64,000 nt of DNA from Methyloversatilis discipulorum (GTDB taxonomy: Bacteria; Pseudomonadota; Gammaproteobacteria; Burkholderiales; Rhodocyclaceae), in NCBI RefSeq assembly GCF_018780585.1, contig NZ_JADMJL010000025.1, positions 1 through 64,000 on the forward strand, in the 5' to 3' direction. How positions within the stretch are numbered: position 1 is the stretch's first letter; every line of letters begins with the position of its first letter. Position numbers and translations under genes: made by a program. Positions 9,243-18,820 of the stretch are shown here, one piece after another. The notes under the pieces were generated by a model. It was given only the letters and a program-made list of their open reading frames with translations. It was not told the origin of the DNA and did not search any database.

Positions 9243-10409
9243 TCAATAGGCGCACAGGCGCTCGCAGGCCTGTGCAATGAGCGCTTCGCTCTTGGCGAAG
9301 CAGAAACGGATGAGCTTCGCGTCGAAGCCATCGTGGTGGAAAGCGGACACCGGTATGGTGGCCACGCCCGCTTCGCGCATCAGCCGGCGTACGAACACGG
9401 CGTCCGGCTCGTCGGCGATCGCGTGATAGCGGGCGAGCTGGAAATAGGTGCCGGCGCAGTCCAGCAGTTCGAAGCGTGAAGCGGCCATGCGAGCGCGGAA
9501 GTCGTCGCGCTTCTTCTGGTAGAAGGCGCCGAGGTCGAGGTAGCGCGAGGCGTCGGCCATGTAGTCGGCCAGCCCGAGCTGGCAGGGCGTGTTCACTGCG
9601 AACACGTTGAACTGATGCACGCGGCGGAATTCGGCGGTCAGCGACGGCGGCGCGCAGACGAAGCCCACCTTCCAGCCGGTCACGTGGAAGGTCTTGCCGA
9701 AGCTGGACACCAGCAGCGTGCGCGCCGCCAGTTCCGGCACGCGGCAGGCGCTCGCGTGCTCCCGGCCGTCGAACATGATGTGTTCGTACACCTCGTCCGA
9801 AATGACCAGAATGTCGCGGCCGTCGCACAGCGCGGCCAGCCGGCGCTGGTCGTCCAGCGACCAGGCAGCGCCGGTCGGGTTGTGTGGCGTATTGGTGACG
9901 ATGAGGCGCGTGCGCGGCGTGATCGCGCGCGCCACCGCGTCCCAGTCCGGCAGGAAGTGCGGCGCCTCCAGCCGGATGAATACCGGCGTCGCGCCCGCCA
10001 GCCGGATACCCGGCAGATAGCTGTCGAAGGCCGGCTCGAAAATGATCACCTCGTCGCCCGGCCCGGCCAGCGCGGTGATCGCGGTGTAGACGGCCTGGGT
10101 GGCGCCGGCGGTGATGGTGATTTCGGTTTCCGGGTCGTACTGTGCGCCATACACCGCGGCCATCTTGGCGGACACCGCGGCGCGCAGCGCCGGCTGGCCG
10201 GCCATCGGCGAATACTGGTTGTGGCCGGCGTGCATGTGCCGCGCCACCGCATCGAACAGTTCCGGCCCGGCAGTGAAGTCGGGAAAGCCCTGCGACAGGT
10301 TCAGCGCGCCCAGTTCGGCCGCTTCGCGCGAAATGACGGTGAATATCGTGGTGCCCACGTCGGGCAGCTTGGACGGCACGCGGCCGCTGTAATCCTGCAT
10401 GGCAGACAT
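9243..10409 (-). CDS. ybdL: Methionine aminotransferase (YbdL-like, class I/II PLP)
   Basis: 388 residues, the normal size for fold type I aminotransferases. The PLP lysine is K239 in SSFGKTFHVTGWK. Other signature parts are AGATQAVYTAI, TNTPHNPTGA and the PLP-ring Asp in VISDEVYEH. The pattern LSQGFPDF and QYSPMAGQPALR matches the YbdL/KAT branch, which transaminates methionine, and often its keto acid 2-oxo-4-methylthiobutyrate. A second ATG three codons in is an alternative start. It is divergent from mtnA, which supports a role in methionine salvage. Confidence 0.85.
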   Translation of the reverse strand: MSAMQDYSGRVPSKLPDVGTTIFTVISREAAELGALNLSQGFPDFTAGPELFDAVARHMHAGHNQYSPMAGQPALRAAVSAKMAAVYGAQYDPETEITITAGATQAVYTAITALAGPGDEVIIFEPAFDSYLPGIRLAGATPVFIRLEAPHFLPDWDAVARAITPRTRLIVTNTPHNPTGAAWSLDDQRRLAALCDGRDILVISDEVYEHIMFDGREHASACRVPELAARTLLVSSFGKTFHVTGWKVGFVCAPPSLTAEFRRVHQFNVFAVNTPCQLGLADYMADASRYLDLGAFYQKKRDDFRARMAASRFELLDCAGTYFQLARYHAIADEPDAVFVRRLMREAGVATIPVSAFHHDGFDAKLIRFCFAKSEALIAQACERLCAY

Positions 10410-10475
10410 CGCTCTGGCTTGGAGGGCGGATTATGCTTCAGGCCCCGACGCAATACGGCATGCCCGCCCCGCTCC

Positions 10476-11516
10476 ATGACCGACACCCCCAGCCCGCTGC
10501 GCATCGACAACGATGTGCTCCACATCCTCGACCAGACCCGCCTGCCCTTCGCCGAAAAAGAACTGCGCATCGACACCGCTGCGCAGGCGGCCCACGCGAT
10601 CGCCTCGATGCAGGTGCGCGGCGCGCCGCTGATCGGCGCCATCGGCGCCTTCGGTCTGGCGCTGGCGCTGCGTGAGGCGGCCGACGACGACGCGCTCGAC
10701 GCCGCCCGAGTCGCGCTGGCCGCCACCCGACCGACCGCGGTCAATCTGGCCTGGGCGCTGGACCGGGTCGCACGCGCGGTGCGTCCACTCGCACCTTCGG
10801 TGCGGGCTGACGCCGCGTGGCACGAGGCGCTGGCGATCTGCGACGAGGACCGCGCTGCCAACCGCGCCATCGGCGAACACACGCTGGCGCTGATCCGCGC
10901 GCTGCCGGCATCCGGCCGCATCGATCTGATGACCCACTGCAACGCCGGCTGGCTGGCCACGACCGGCTGGGGCACTGCACTGTCCGGTATCTATCTGGCG
11001 CAGCAGGCCGGGCTGGACATCCACATCTGGGTGTCGGAAACGCGGCCGCGCAACCAGGGCCTGCTGACCGCCTGGGAACTGGCGCGCGCCGGCGTGCCGC
11101 ACACCGTGATCGCCGACAACGCCGCCGGTCAGCTGATGCGCGAAGGCCGCGTCGACGCGGTGGTGATCGGCGCCGACCGCATCGCGGCGAATGGCGACAC
11201 CGCGAACAAGGTGGGCAGCTATCTGAAGGCGCTGGCGGCACACGCGCATGCACTGCCCTTCTGGGTCGCTGCGCCGTGGTCGACCATAGACCTGAGCTGT
11301 GCCGACGGCGATGCGATACCTATCGAGGAACGCAGTGGCGACGAGGTGCGCGTCGTGCGGGGCGCCGAGGGCGGCGTCACGGTGCTCGACGCCGGCCGCG
11401 CTGTCGCCAATCCGGCCTTCGACGTGACGCCGGTCGCACTGCTGAGCGCCATCGTGACCGAGCGCGGCTCGATCGACTGCGCGGCCGGGCAGACGCCGAA
11501 ACAGTTCGCGGCCTGA
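10476..11516 (+). CDS. mtnA: MtnA, 5-methylthioribose-1-phosphate isomerase
   Basis: 346 residues. It converts methylthioribose-1-phosphate to methylthioribulose-1-phosphate. The catalytic Cys is in LMTHCNAGWL (C155) and the catalytic Asp in VIGADRIAANGD (D234). The motif QVRGAPLIGAIGAFG is family-typical. The ATG at 10476 fits the family N-terminus; the intergenic space to the divergent aminotransferase is 66 bp. It is followed by a class II aldolase rather than mtnB/C/D genes. Confidence 0.95.
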   Translation: MTDTPSPLRIDNDVLHILDQTRLPFAEKELRIDTAAQAAHAIASMQVRGAPLIGAIGAFGLALALREAADDDALDAARVALAATRPTAVNLAWALDRVARAVRPLAPSVRADAAWHEALAICDEDRAANRAIGEHTLALIRALPASGRIDLMTHCNAGWLATTGWGTALSGIYLAQQAGLDIHIWVSETRPRNQGLLTAWELARAGVPHTVIADNAAGQLMREGRVDAVVIGADRIAANGDTANKVGSYLKALAAHAHALPFWVAAPWSTIDLSCADGDAIPIEERSGDEVRVVRGAEGGVTVLDAGRAVANPAFDVTPVALLSAIVTERGSIDCAAGQTPKQFAA

Positions 11517-11634
11517 CTTCATCCACAGAAGTTAATGTTGTTTCGAGAAAATTGAAACCCTTATGTGACAACGGTTTCCAGCTGACGATGTGGGGAAACC
11601 ACTGACGTTTCGTCAACCTTTAACACGGACACGC

Positions 11635-11662
11635 TTGTAATCCGCGGCGTGTTGGGGATAAT
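11635..11662 (+). promoter_or_regulatory. Candidate sigma-70 promoter before the class II aldolase gene
   Basis: TTGTAA (11635-11640) and GATAAT (11657-11662) are separated by 16 bp. They lie 34 bp before the ATG of the aldolase in a locally AT-richer 180-bp intergenic region after mtnA. This suggests the aldolase has its own promoter in addition to any read-through. Confidence 0.45.
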
Positions 11663-11695
11663 CGGCGGCACTCCACAATACAGGGGCACACCCTG

Positions 11696-12325
11696 ATGAC
11701 TGAGGTCAGCGGCGCCGACGTGCACTCTGCGGCTCGCCGGTTGGAAGCGTGCGGACTGAACCGCGGTGCGGCTGGCAATGTCAGCGCGCGCCGCGGCACC
11801 GCATTCCTGATCACACCGAGCGGACTCGAACCGGATGCGTGCACGCCGGACGACATGGTTCTGGTCGACCAGGACGGCGGTTTCGCAGGCCGGCTCAAGC
11901 CGTCCTCGGAATGGCGCATCCATCGCGACATTTATCGGGCCCGGCCCGAAGCCGGTGCGGTCGTTCACACGCACGCCCCCTTCGCCACCGCGCTCGCCTG
12001 CGTCGGTGCAGACATTCCCCCGTTCCACTACATGATTGCGCGCTTCGGTGGCGCCACGGTGCGCTGCGCGCGCTACGCCACCTTCGGCGAACAGGCGCTG
12101 TCCGACGCGGTGATCGACGCACTCGACGGGCGCTGTGCCTGCCTGATGGCCAACCACGGCATGCTGGTGTTCGGCCGCGATCTGGCTCAGGCGGTCGCGC
12201 TGGCGGTCGAATTCGAAACCCTGTGCGAACAGTACTGGCGGGCACTGCAGATCGGCACGCCGCAGCTGATCGACGACGCCGAAATGGCGCGCGTGCTGGT
12301 CAAGTTCGGGAGCTACGGACAGTGA
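11696..12325 (+). CDS. Class II aldolase/adducin family protein, probable methylthioribulose-1-phosphate aldolase or dehydratase
   Basis: 209 residues. Zinc ligands of the fuculose-aldolase fold are intact: H91 and H93 in VVHTHAPF and H154 in MANHGMLVFG, with the catalytic acid E72 in KPSSEWRIHR. Two activities fit the context beside mtnA: MtnB (dehydratase) or Ald2, the aldolase that splits methylthioribulose-1-phosphate into DHAP and methylthioacetaldehyde. No mtnC or mtnD is seen in the window, and the catalytic Glu is more aldolase-like, so I lean to the aldolase (DHAP shunt). Another sugar phosphate remains possible. Confidence 0.75.
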   Translation: MTEVSGADVHSAARRLEACGLNRGAAGNVSARRGTAFLITPSGLEPDACTPDDMVLVDQDGGFAGRLKPSSEWRIHRDIYRARPEAGAVVHTHAPFATALACVGADIPPFHYMIARFGGATVRCARYATFGEQALSDAVIDALDGRCACLMANHGMLVFGRDLAQAVALAVEFETLCEQYWRALQIGTPQLIDDAEMARVLVKFGSYGQ

Positions 12326-12439
12326 ATGCGGCGCCGCATCACGGCCTGCCGGTTAAAGAAACCGTGCCCACAGTCGTGAACCGGAACTACTCCTTCTCAT
12401 CGGGCCTCGCGGCCGACTGCCCTACGAGCTGAGCCGGTC

Positions 12440-15055
12440 ATGCCCACCACTCTTCTGTCACACGGCACCACACCGCGCAATGAAGGCACGGAACGCCAGG
12501 TCGAGGCGGAACTGGTGGCGCTCGCCTATCGACTGACGCCCTTCACGCTGCTGATGGCCATCGTGCTGGCCAGCCTGATATGGGGCGTTCTGCACAACAT
12601 CGTCGATCCGCGCGCGCTCAGCGTCTGGCTGGTGGCGATGGTGGTCGTGAACGTCGGTCGTTACGGTCTCATCCTGGCCTGGCGCCACGTGTCGCCGGGC
12701 ATCAACGAGACGCTGATCTGGAAGTGGCTGTTCATGCTCGGCGTGCTCGCCGCCGGCTCCGCCTGGGGGTCGCTCGGCGTGTTCCTGATGCCGCCGCCGG
12801 GACATCCCTACGAAATGGTCGTGCCGCTTTGTCTGGTGGCCGTGTCCGCTGTCGGGCTGTTCTCGCTGACCGGCATGTGGAAGGCCTATCTGTGCATGGC
12901 GCTGCCCACACTGCTCCCCACCGCCTATTTCTATCTGCGCTCGCCCGAGCCCGAGCGCGAGGTGCTGGGCGGCTTCATCCTGCTGTTCCTGATGATCGCC
13001 GTCGTCAACGCCCGTCGCTTCCAGCGCAACACCGCCGAGTTCATCCGGCTGCGCCTGCACCACGCCAAGGTGGCGCAGGAAAACGAGGAAGCGAAGGAGA
13101 ACGCCGAACAGGCCAATCAGGCGAAGAGCCAGTTCCTGGCGAACATGAGCCACGAAATCCGCACGCCGATGAATGGCGTGCTGGGCATGGCGCAGCTGCT
13201 GCTGCGCAGCGAACTGAACGGCGAGCAGCGGCGCTACCTGGAAACGCTGTACCGCTCGGGCGAAAACCTGCTCGATCTGCTGAACGACATTCTCGATCTG
13301 TCGAAGATCGAAGCCGGCCGCTTCGACCTCGTGCGCAGCGAGTTCGACCCGCGGCGCACGCTGCGCGAAGTGACCGAGCTGCTCGGCGCCCAGGCACGTG
13401 AAAAGAACCTGACACTGGCACTCGACGTCGACGACGCGGTGCCTGGCCGCATCGAGGGCGACCCCGGTCGCCTGCGCCAGATCGCTGTCAACCTGATCGG
13501 CAACGCCATCAAGTTCACCGACCACGGCGGCGTGTTCGTCACGCTGCGCGCGCACTCGATGGACGACGACCTGATGCTGCACGACCGCCCGACCAGCGGT
13601 TCTGTGCGCATGGTCATGTCGGTCCGCGATACCGGCATCGGCATCGCGCACGACGACCAGGCACGCATCTTCGACGCCTTCGCCCAGGCCGACAACACTG
13701 CCTCGCGCCGCTTCGGCGGCACCGGCCTCGGGCTGGCGATTTCGCGTCAGCTGGCCGAAATGCTCGGCGGCTCGGTGACGCTGCGCAGCGCCCAGGGCAT
13801 AGGCTCCACCTTCACACTGTCGCTGCCGTGCAAGGTGGTATCGACCGGCATCGAGGAAGCGCAGAACAGCCTGTCGCTGCCCACCTTGCCGCGACTGTCC
13901 GGCAGCGTGCTGCTGGTCGAGGACAGCCCGGTCAATGCCGAAGTCGCCTCCCACATGCTGGAGGCCTTCGGCCTGCGCTGCACGCTGGCGCGCGACGGTC
14001 GACAGGCGCTGCAGGAGCTTGAGCACGCCCGCTTCGACCTCGTGCTGATGGACTGCCAGATGCCCGGCATGGATGGCTTCGAAGCCTGCGAACGCATCCG
14101 CGATCGCGAACGCCTGGTCGGCCTGCCGGCCACACCGCTGATCGCGCTGACCGCCGGCGCCAACGACGGTGACCGCGAGAACTGCATCGCCGCCGGCATG
14201 GACGACTACCTGGCCAAGCCCTTCCGCGAAGACGACCTGTACGCCATCGTGCGCAAGTGGCTGCCGGACAACGCGGTGTCCGGCACGCAGTCGATCTCGA
14301 TCGACGCGATCAACCAGCAGGACCGTGCCCGCTTCGCTGCGCTGTACGAGAAGGAATCGCAGCGCAACGTGCTGGCCATGCAGGAAGCGCTGCGCGAGCG
14401 CGACGAGAACACGCTGCGCCGCGCCGCCCACACGCTGAAGTCGCTGGCCGTGCATGCGCAGGCCTTCGACCTGCACGACACGATGCGTCGGCTCGAAGCC
14501 GCCGCGCTGGAAAAGGACTGGGCGCTCGCCACCACGCTGGTGCCGATCGCCAGCCGCATGCAGCTCGAGTCGGCGCGTCGCGTACTCGAATGCAGCCTGG
14601 ACAGCGAAGGCGCGCAGGGCGCACTGCCCGACGCGCTGGACATCCTGATCGTCGACGACGACGAGGCGGAACGCTTCCTGATGCGCCGCTCGCTCGAAGG
14701 CGCCGGCTGCACGCACATCCGCGAGGCGGAGAGCGGCGAGCAGGCGCTGCTGATGGTGGGCCAGCAATGCCCGCACGTGCTGCTGCTCGACGGACTGATG
14801 CAGGGCATGGACGGCGTCGCCACCTGCAAGGCGCTGCGCGAACACTACAGCGCCGACAAGCTGGTCATCGTGATGCTGTCGGGCATCGAGGACCCGGCCT
14901 GGCAACGCGCAGCGATGGACGCCGGCGCCAGCTGCTTCGTCGCCAAATCGGTGTCGCGCGACAAGCTGATGGATACGCTGACCGCGCGTCTGGCAGAACT
15001 CGACCGCCCGCTGCGCAGTCGACTGCGTGGCAAGCCGCGCCTCAGCGTGGCCTGA
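12440..15055 (+). CDS. Membrane hybrid histidine kinase (6TM-HisKA-HATPase-REC-Hpt-REC)
   Basis: 871 residues. About six membrane segments (residues 33-55, 60-80, 92-117, 125-145, 150-165, 176-192) form the sensor with no large periplasmic domain. The kinase has H238 in [12 protein letters not shown], the N box [11 protein letters not shown], and G boxes RDTGIGI and [10 protein letters not shown] first receiver starts near residue 488 with acceptor Asp in [10 protein letters not shown], an Hpt domain has AHTLKS near residue 663, and a second receiver starts near 733 ([22 protein letters not shown]). No adjacent response regulator gene is seen. The signal is unknown. Confidence 0.92.
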   Translation: MPTTLLSHGTTPRNEGTERQVEAELVALAYRLTPFTLLMAIVLASLIWGVLHNIVDPRALSVWLVAMVVVNVGRYGLILAWRHVSPGINETLIWKWLFMLGVLAAGSAWGSLGVFLMPPPGHPYEMVVPLCLVAVSAVGLFSLTGMWKAYLCMALPTLLPTAYFYLRSPEPEREVLGGFILLFLMIAVVNARRFQRNTAEFIRLRLHHAKVAQENEEAKENAEQANQAKSQFLANMSHEIRTPMNGVLGMAQLLLRSELNGEQRRYLETLYRSGENLLDLLNDILDLSKIEAGRFDLVRSEFDPRRTLREVTELLGAQAREKNLTLALDVDDAVPGRIEGDPGRLRQIAVNLIGNAIKFTDHGGVFVTLRAHSMDDDLMLHDRPTSGSVRMVMSVRDTGIGIAHDDQARIFDAFAQADNTASRRFGGTGLGLAISRQLAEMLGGSVTLRSAQGIGSTFTLSLPCKVVSTGIEEAQNSLSLPTLPRLSGSVLLVEDSPVNAEVASHMLEAFGLRCTLARDGRQALQELEHARFDLVLMDCQMPGMDGFEACERIRDRERLVGLPATPLIALTAGANDGDRENCIAAGMDDYLAKPFREDDLYAIVRKWLPDNAVSGTQSISIDAINQQDRARFAALYEKESQRNVLAMQEALRERDENTLRRAAHTLKSLAVHAQAFDLHDTMRRLEAAALEKDWALATTLVPIASRMQLESARRVLECSLDSEGAQGALPDALDILIVDDDEAERFLMRRSLEGAGCTHIREAESGEQALLMVGQQCPHVLLLDGLMQGMDGVATCKALREHYSADKLVIVMLSGIEDPAWQRAAMDAGASCFVAKSVSRDKLMDTLTARLAELDRPLRSRLRGKPRLSVA

Positions 15056-15097
15056 TCGCCGCCTCCCTGCGCGGCGATCCCCGCGAAGGAGTCCTCG

Positions 15098-15682
15098 ATG
15101 CGATCAATCTTCCTTGCACTCGCGCTGTACGCATGCAGCAGCGCCTACGCCATCGATCCCGCCGCCGTGCCGCCGGACAAGCGCACGGTGCTGGCCCGCT
15201 ATCTGACCTCGGCCGAGGCGCACCGCATGCTGAGCGAAAACCCCGGCGGCACGCTCTTCCTCGACGTGCGTACGCAGGCCGAGGTGAGCTATGTCGGCGT
15301 GCCGGCCGGCATGGACGCCAACGTGCCCTTCATGCTGGTCGACTTCGACCACTTCGACGCCAAGTCGCGCCGCTTCACGCTGCACAAGAACCCTGAATTC
15401 ATCCGCTCGGTCGAACAGCGCCTGCAGGCCAAGGGACTGGACCGCAACGCCGACATCGTGCTCATCTGCCGCTCCGGCGACCGCACGGCGCGTGCCGTCA
15501 ATGCGCTGGCCGCGGCCGGTTTCACCCGGGTATGGACGGTGATCGACGGTTTCGAGGGCGACACCGCGGACAGCGGCGCCGAGCGCGGCAAGCGCACCGT
15601 CAATGGCTGGAAGAATGCGGGCCTGCCGTGGAGCTATGCGCTCGACCCGGCACAGGTCTGGCTGCCGGCCGGCGCCCGCTGA
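15098..15682 (+). CDS. Exported rhodanese-domain protein
   Basis: 194 residues. A cleavable signal peptide (MRSIFLALALYACSSAYA) precedes a rhodanese-like domain with TLFLDVRTQAE and the active-site Cys in LICRSGDRT (C124). Such periplasmic rhodaneses transfer sulfane sulfur; the substrate here is unknown. It follows the hybrid kinase by 42 bp. Its TGA directly abuts the stop of the convergent cytochrome b561 gene with no intervening base. Confidence 0.87.
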   Translation: MRSIFLALALYACSSAYAIDPAAVPPDKRTVLARYLTSAEAHRMLSENPGGTLFLDVRTQAEVSYVGVPAGMDANVPFMLVDFDHFDAKSRRFTLHKNPEFIRSVEQRLQAKGLDRNADIVLICRSGDRTARAVNALAAAGFTRVWTVIDGFEGDTADSGAERGKRTVNGWKNAGLPWSYALDPAQVWLPAGAR

Positions 15683-16207
15683 TCAGCGCCCGGGCAGCAT
15701 GCGCGACAGCAGCCCGTCGCGATCGATGAAGTGATGCTTCAGCGCGGCCAACACGTGGCCCGCCACCACCAGCATGAAGAACCAGTTCAGCAGCCGGTGC
15801 GTCAGCAGCAGCGCCTCGCCCAGCGCCTCGTCCTTGGACAGCAGATCGGGCAGCGGCAGCACGCCGAACCAGACGGTCTGGAAGCCCTTGGCCGAACTCA
15901 TCAGCCAGCCGGACAGCGGCACGATCACCATCAGCAGATAGAGCAGATGATGGCCGGCCTTCGCCGCCGTCACCTGCCAGGCCGGAATGTCCGCGGGCAG
16001 TGCGGGCGGCCGGTGCGTAATGCGCCAGGCAAGGCGCGCGAGCACCAGCAGGAACACGGTGACGCCGGCCCACTTGTGATACGAGTAGAACTTCAGCTTC
16101 TGCGGTGACAGCGGCAGTTCGACCATGTAGAGGCCGAAGCCGAACATGCCGAACAGCATCAGCGCGATCAGCCAGTGCAGCGACATCGCGGTGCGGGTAT
16201 AGCGCAT
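15683..16207 (-). CDS. Cytochrome b561 family di-heme membrane protein
   Basis: 174 residues with four membrane helices. Heme-ligand His candidates lie in the first helix (H11, SLHWLIALMLF), the second (H44, YSYHKWAGV) and the fourth (AGHVLAALKHHF). Prokaryotic b561 proteins oxidise quinol or superoxide in the inner membrane. The ATG at 16207 gives the usual short N-terminus; upstream frame residues are not membrane-like. Tail-to-tail with the rhodanese gene. Confidence 0.88.
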   Translation of the reverse strand: MRYTRTAMSLHWLIALMLFGMFGFGLYMVELPLSPQKLKFYSYHKWAGVTVFLLVLARLAWRITHRPPALPADIPAWQVTAAKAGHHLLYLLMVIVPLSGWLMSSAKGFQTVWFGVLPLPDLLSKDEALGEALLLTHRLLNWFFMLVVAGHVLAALKHHFIDRDGLLSRMLPGR

Positions 16208-16347
16208 CGTTGTTTTCCTGTGCGAGGGGTGAAGCAGGCTGGAGGCGCATCGGCCTCCGCGAGGTTCGGCATTGTCAGTGCGTCGCAGTTCCGGCGGAAG
16301 CCCCGGCCGGTGCGGCCGGGAAAATTGCCCGCAGCCGCCGCAGCCGT

Positions 16348-18228
16348 TCAGAGACTGATCTGCGTCCCCAGCTCGACCACCTGATTGGGTGGCAGGTGGA
16401 AATAGTTCGCCGGCCCTTCCGACTGCCGCATCATCCAGCCGAACAGCGCACGCCGCCACGACTGCAGATCGTCACCCTGGCCTTCGACCACGGTCGCCCG
16501 GGCGACGAAATAGGTGGTGCTCATCGGCTCCAGTTCGAGGCCCAGATCGGCCAGCGCCGCGAGCGCCTTCGGAATGTCCGGTTCCTCGCGGAAGCCGTAG
16601 CGCGCCTCCACCGTGTAGTGCTCGCCACCGAGCTTGTGCACTTCGATGCGGTCGATGTCGGGCACGCGCGGCACATCCTCGATCATCACGTGCAGGAAGA
16701 ACACGCGCTCATGCAGCACCTTGAAGTGCTTCAGATTGTGGAAAAGCGCACTGGGCACCGTTTCCGTATCGGACGTCAGGTAGATCGCCGTGCCCGGCAC
16801 ACGCGGAACGTCCAGCGGCGGTCCGCCGATGAAGTCGGCCATCGGGATGTTGATGCGCCGGCGTTCGCGGGTGATCAGCGCAGTCCCCTGCTTCCACGTC
16901 GTAAGCATCGTGAACAGCGCACCGCCGAGCAGCATGGGCAGCCAGCCACCGGCCATGAACTTGGTCAGGTTGGACGCGAAGAACAGCATCTCGACCACCA
17001 GGAAGACGCCGAGCACGGCGAGCAGCAGCGTCTTCAGGCGACGCTGCGACATGGTCGTGATGAACAGCATCAGCAGCGTCGTGATGATCATGTCGCCCGA
17101 CACCGCGATGCCGTAGGCCGCCGCCAGTTCGCTCGACGTGTCGAACTCGAGCACCAGCACGACCACGGCGACCAGCATCATCCAGTTCACCGCGGGTATG
17201 TAGACCTGTCCGCGTTCGGTGTCCGAGGTGTGCAGCTGACGCAGGCGCGGCAGGTAACCCAGGCGCGTCGCCTGGGCGGTGATCGAGAAGGCGCCGGAAA
17301 TTGTCGCCTGCGACGCGATCACGGTGGCCATCGTCGCCAGCGCGACCAGCGGCAGCCGCCAGTCCTCGGGAGCCAGCATGAAGAAGGGGTTGCTCACCGC
17401 CTCGGACGCTCGCAGCACCAGCGCGCCCTGACCGAAGTAGTTGATCAGCAGCGCCGGCGACACGATGAAATACCAGGCCAGCCGCACCGGACGCCGGCCG
17501 AAGTGACCCATGTCGGCATACAGCGCCTCGCCGCCGGTCAGCGCGAGGAAGACCGCACCGAGCAGCAGGAAGGCCTGCCCCGGCGTGTCGATCGCGAACG
17601 AGACGGCGTAGGCCGGGTTCAGCGCGCGCAACACCTCGGGCGTCTGCGCGATGCTCGATGCACCCAGCAGCGCCAGCACGGCGAACCAGACGATGGTGAT
17701 CGGCCCGAAGAAACGCCCCACGACAGCCGTACCGGTGCGCTGCACGCAGAACAGCAGGACCAGGATGACGATGGTGATCGGTTCGACCCAGTGCTCCAGA
17801 GTGGGCGTCACCACGGCAATGCCTTCGACCGCCGACAGCACCGAAATCGCCGGCGTGATCACCGCGTCACCGTAGAACATCGCGGCGGCGAACACGCCGG
17901 CTGCGGTGACCGCCGCAACGCGGCGACGTACGCCGGTGCGCGCCGAACGCTGCGCCAGCGAAGCCAGCGCCAGCGCGCCACCCTCGCCCTCGTTGTCGAA
18001 GCGCAGCACGATGAACACGTACTTGAACGAAATGATCAGCGTGACCGCCCAGAACAGCGCCGACAGCGTGGCCAGCACATTGGCCTCCGACAGCGGCAGT
18101 CCGTGCGATCCGGCGAAGGCTTCCTTGAAGGCGTAGAGCGGGCTGGTACCGATGTCGCCGAACACGACGCCGAGTGCGGCAAGCATCAGCGGCGCAAGGG
18201 CTTTCGGCTCTTGAGTTGCCTGGGTCAT
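16348..18228 (-). CDS. kup: Kup low-affinity potassium uptake transporter
   Basis: 626 residues, as expected for Kup. The N-terminus LMLAALGVVFGDIGTSPLYA is the signature of the family, followed by about twelve membrane spans and a cytoplasmic C-terminal domain (from about residue 460). It imports K+ with H+. The ATG at 18228 (MTQATQEPKA) is chosen because it places the GDIGTSPLY motif about 24 residues in. It is divergent from the MazG-like gene. Confidence 0.95.
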   Translation of the reverse strand: MTQATQEPKALAPLMLAALGVVFGDIGTSPLYAFKEAFAGSHGLPLSEANVLATLSALFWAVTLIISFKYVFIVLRFDNEGEGGALALASLAQRSARTGVRRRVAAVTAAGVFAAAMFYGDAVITPAISVLSAVEGIAVVTPTLEHWVEPITIVILVLLFCVQRTGTAVVGRFFGPITIVWFAVLALLGASSIAQTPEVLRALNPAYAVSFAIDTPGQAFLLLGAVFLALTGGEALYADMGHFGRRPVRLAWYFIVSPALLINYFGQGALVLRASEAVSNPFFMLAPEDWRLPLVALATMATVIASQATISGAFSITAQATRLGYLPRLRQLHTSDTERGQVYIPAVNWMMLVAVVVLVLEFDTSSELAAAYGIAVSGDMIITTLLMLFITTMSQRRLKTLLLAVLGVFLVVEMLFFASNLTKFMAGGWLPMLLGGALFTMLTTWKQGTALITRERRRINIPMADFIGGPPLDVPRVPGTAIYLTSDTETVPSALFHNLKHFKVLHERVFFLHVMIEDVPRVPDIDRIEVHKLGGEHYTVEARYGFREEPDIPKALAALADLGLELEPMSTTYFVARATVVEGQGDDLQSWRRALFGWMMRQSEGPANYFHLPPNQVVELGTQISL

Positions 18229-18351
18229 CAGGGGAATCGGTGGGAAGACGCTGCCGATACTGCGCCGCACCATTTGCAAGATCAAGTCTTGACGGCGACG
18301 CAAGGATGGAGTTTTGCAACAATCACACACCTCCGTTACTTCGATCACACC

Positions 18352-18723
18352 ATGCCGTCGCACACCGACACCACCGACCTGTCCGCCCTGCGCGACCTGA
18401 TCCGCCAGTTCGTCGATGAACGCGACTGGGCGCAGTTCCATACGCCGAAGAATCTGGCGATGGCGATGAGCATCGAAGCCGCCGAGGTGATGGAGCACTT
18501 CCAGTGGCTGCCCACCGGCCGCGAACTGGCCGACGACAAGCGCACCGCGGTCGGCCACGAACTGGCCGACGTGCTGGTCTATCTGGTGCGTCTGGCCGAC
18601 GTGCTGGACATCGACCTGCCGGCTGCGGTGGCCGACAAGATGGCGCTGAATCGCCAGAAGTACCCGGCCGACCGGGTGCGCGGCGACGCGCGCAAGTACG
18701 ACGAGTACCCCGATCGCGAATGA
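18352..18723 (+). CDS. MazG-like nucleotide pyrophosphohydrolase
   Basis: 123 residues, a single all-alpha NTP-pyrophosphatase domain. Metal-binding acids are in SIEAAEVMEHFQW and HELADVLVYLVRLADVL, matching the RS21-C6/dCTPase branch that hydrolyses non-canonical or deoxycytidine triphosphates. It ends KYPADRVRGDARKYDEY, typical for the branch. It stands alone between divergent kup and mfd, 97 bp before mfd. Confidence 0.87.
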   Translation: MPSHTDTTDLSALRDLIRQFVDERDWAQFHTPKNLAMAMSIEAAEVMEHFQWLPTGRELADDKRTAVGHELADVLVYLVRLADVLDIDLPAAVADKMALNRQKYPADRVRGDARKYDEYPDRE

Positions 18724-18820
18724 AGCGGGCGAGGCGGCGCAACCGGTTTCCGGGATAATCGCGCCTCTGCCGTCACCGGCGGCGCCCGAACGTTCGAGCG
18801 CCCCACTGCTCTACCCGCAC

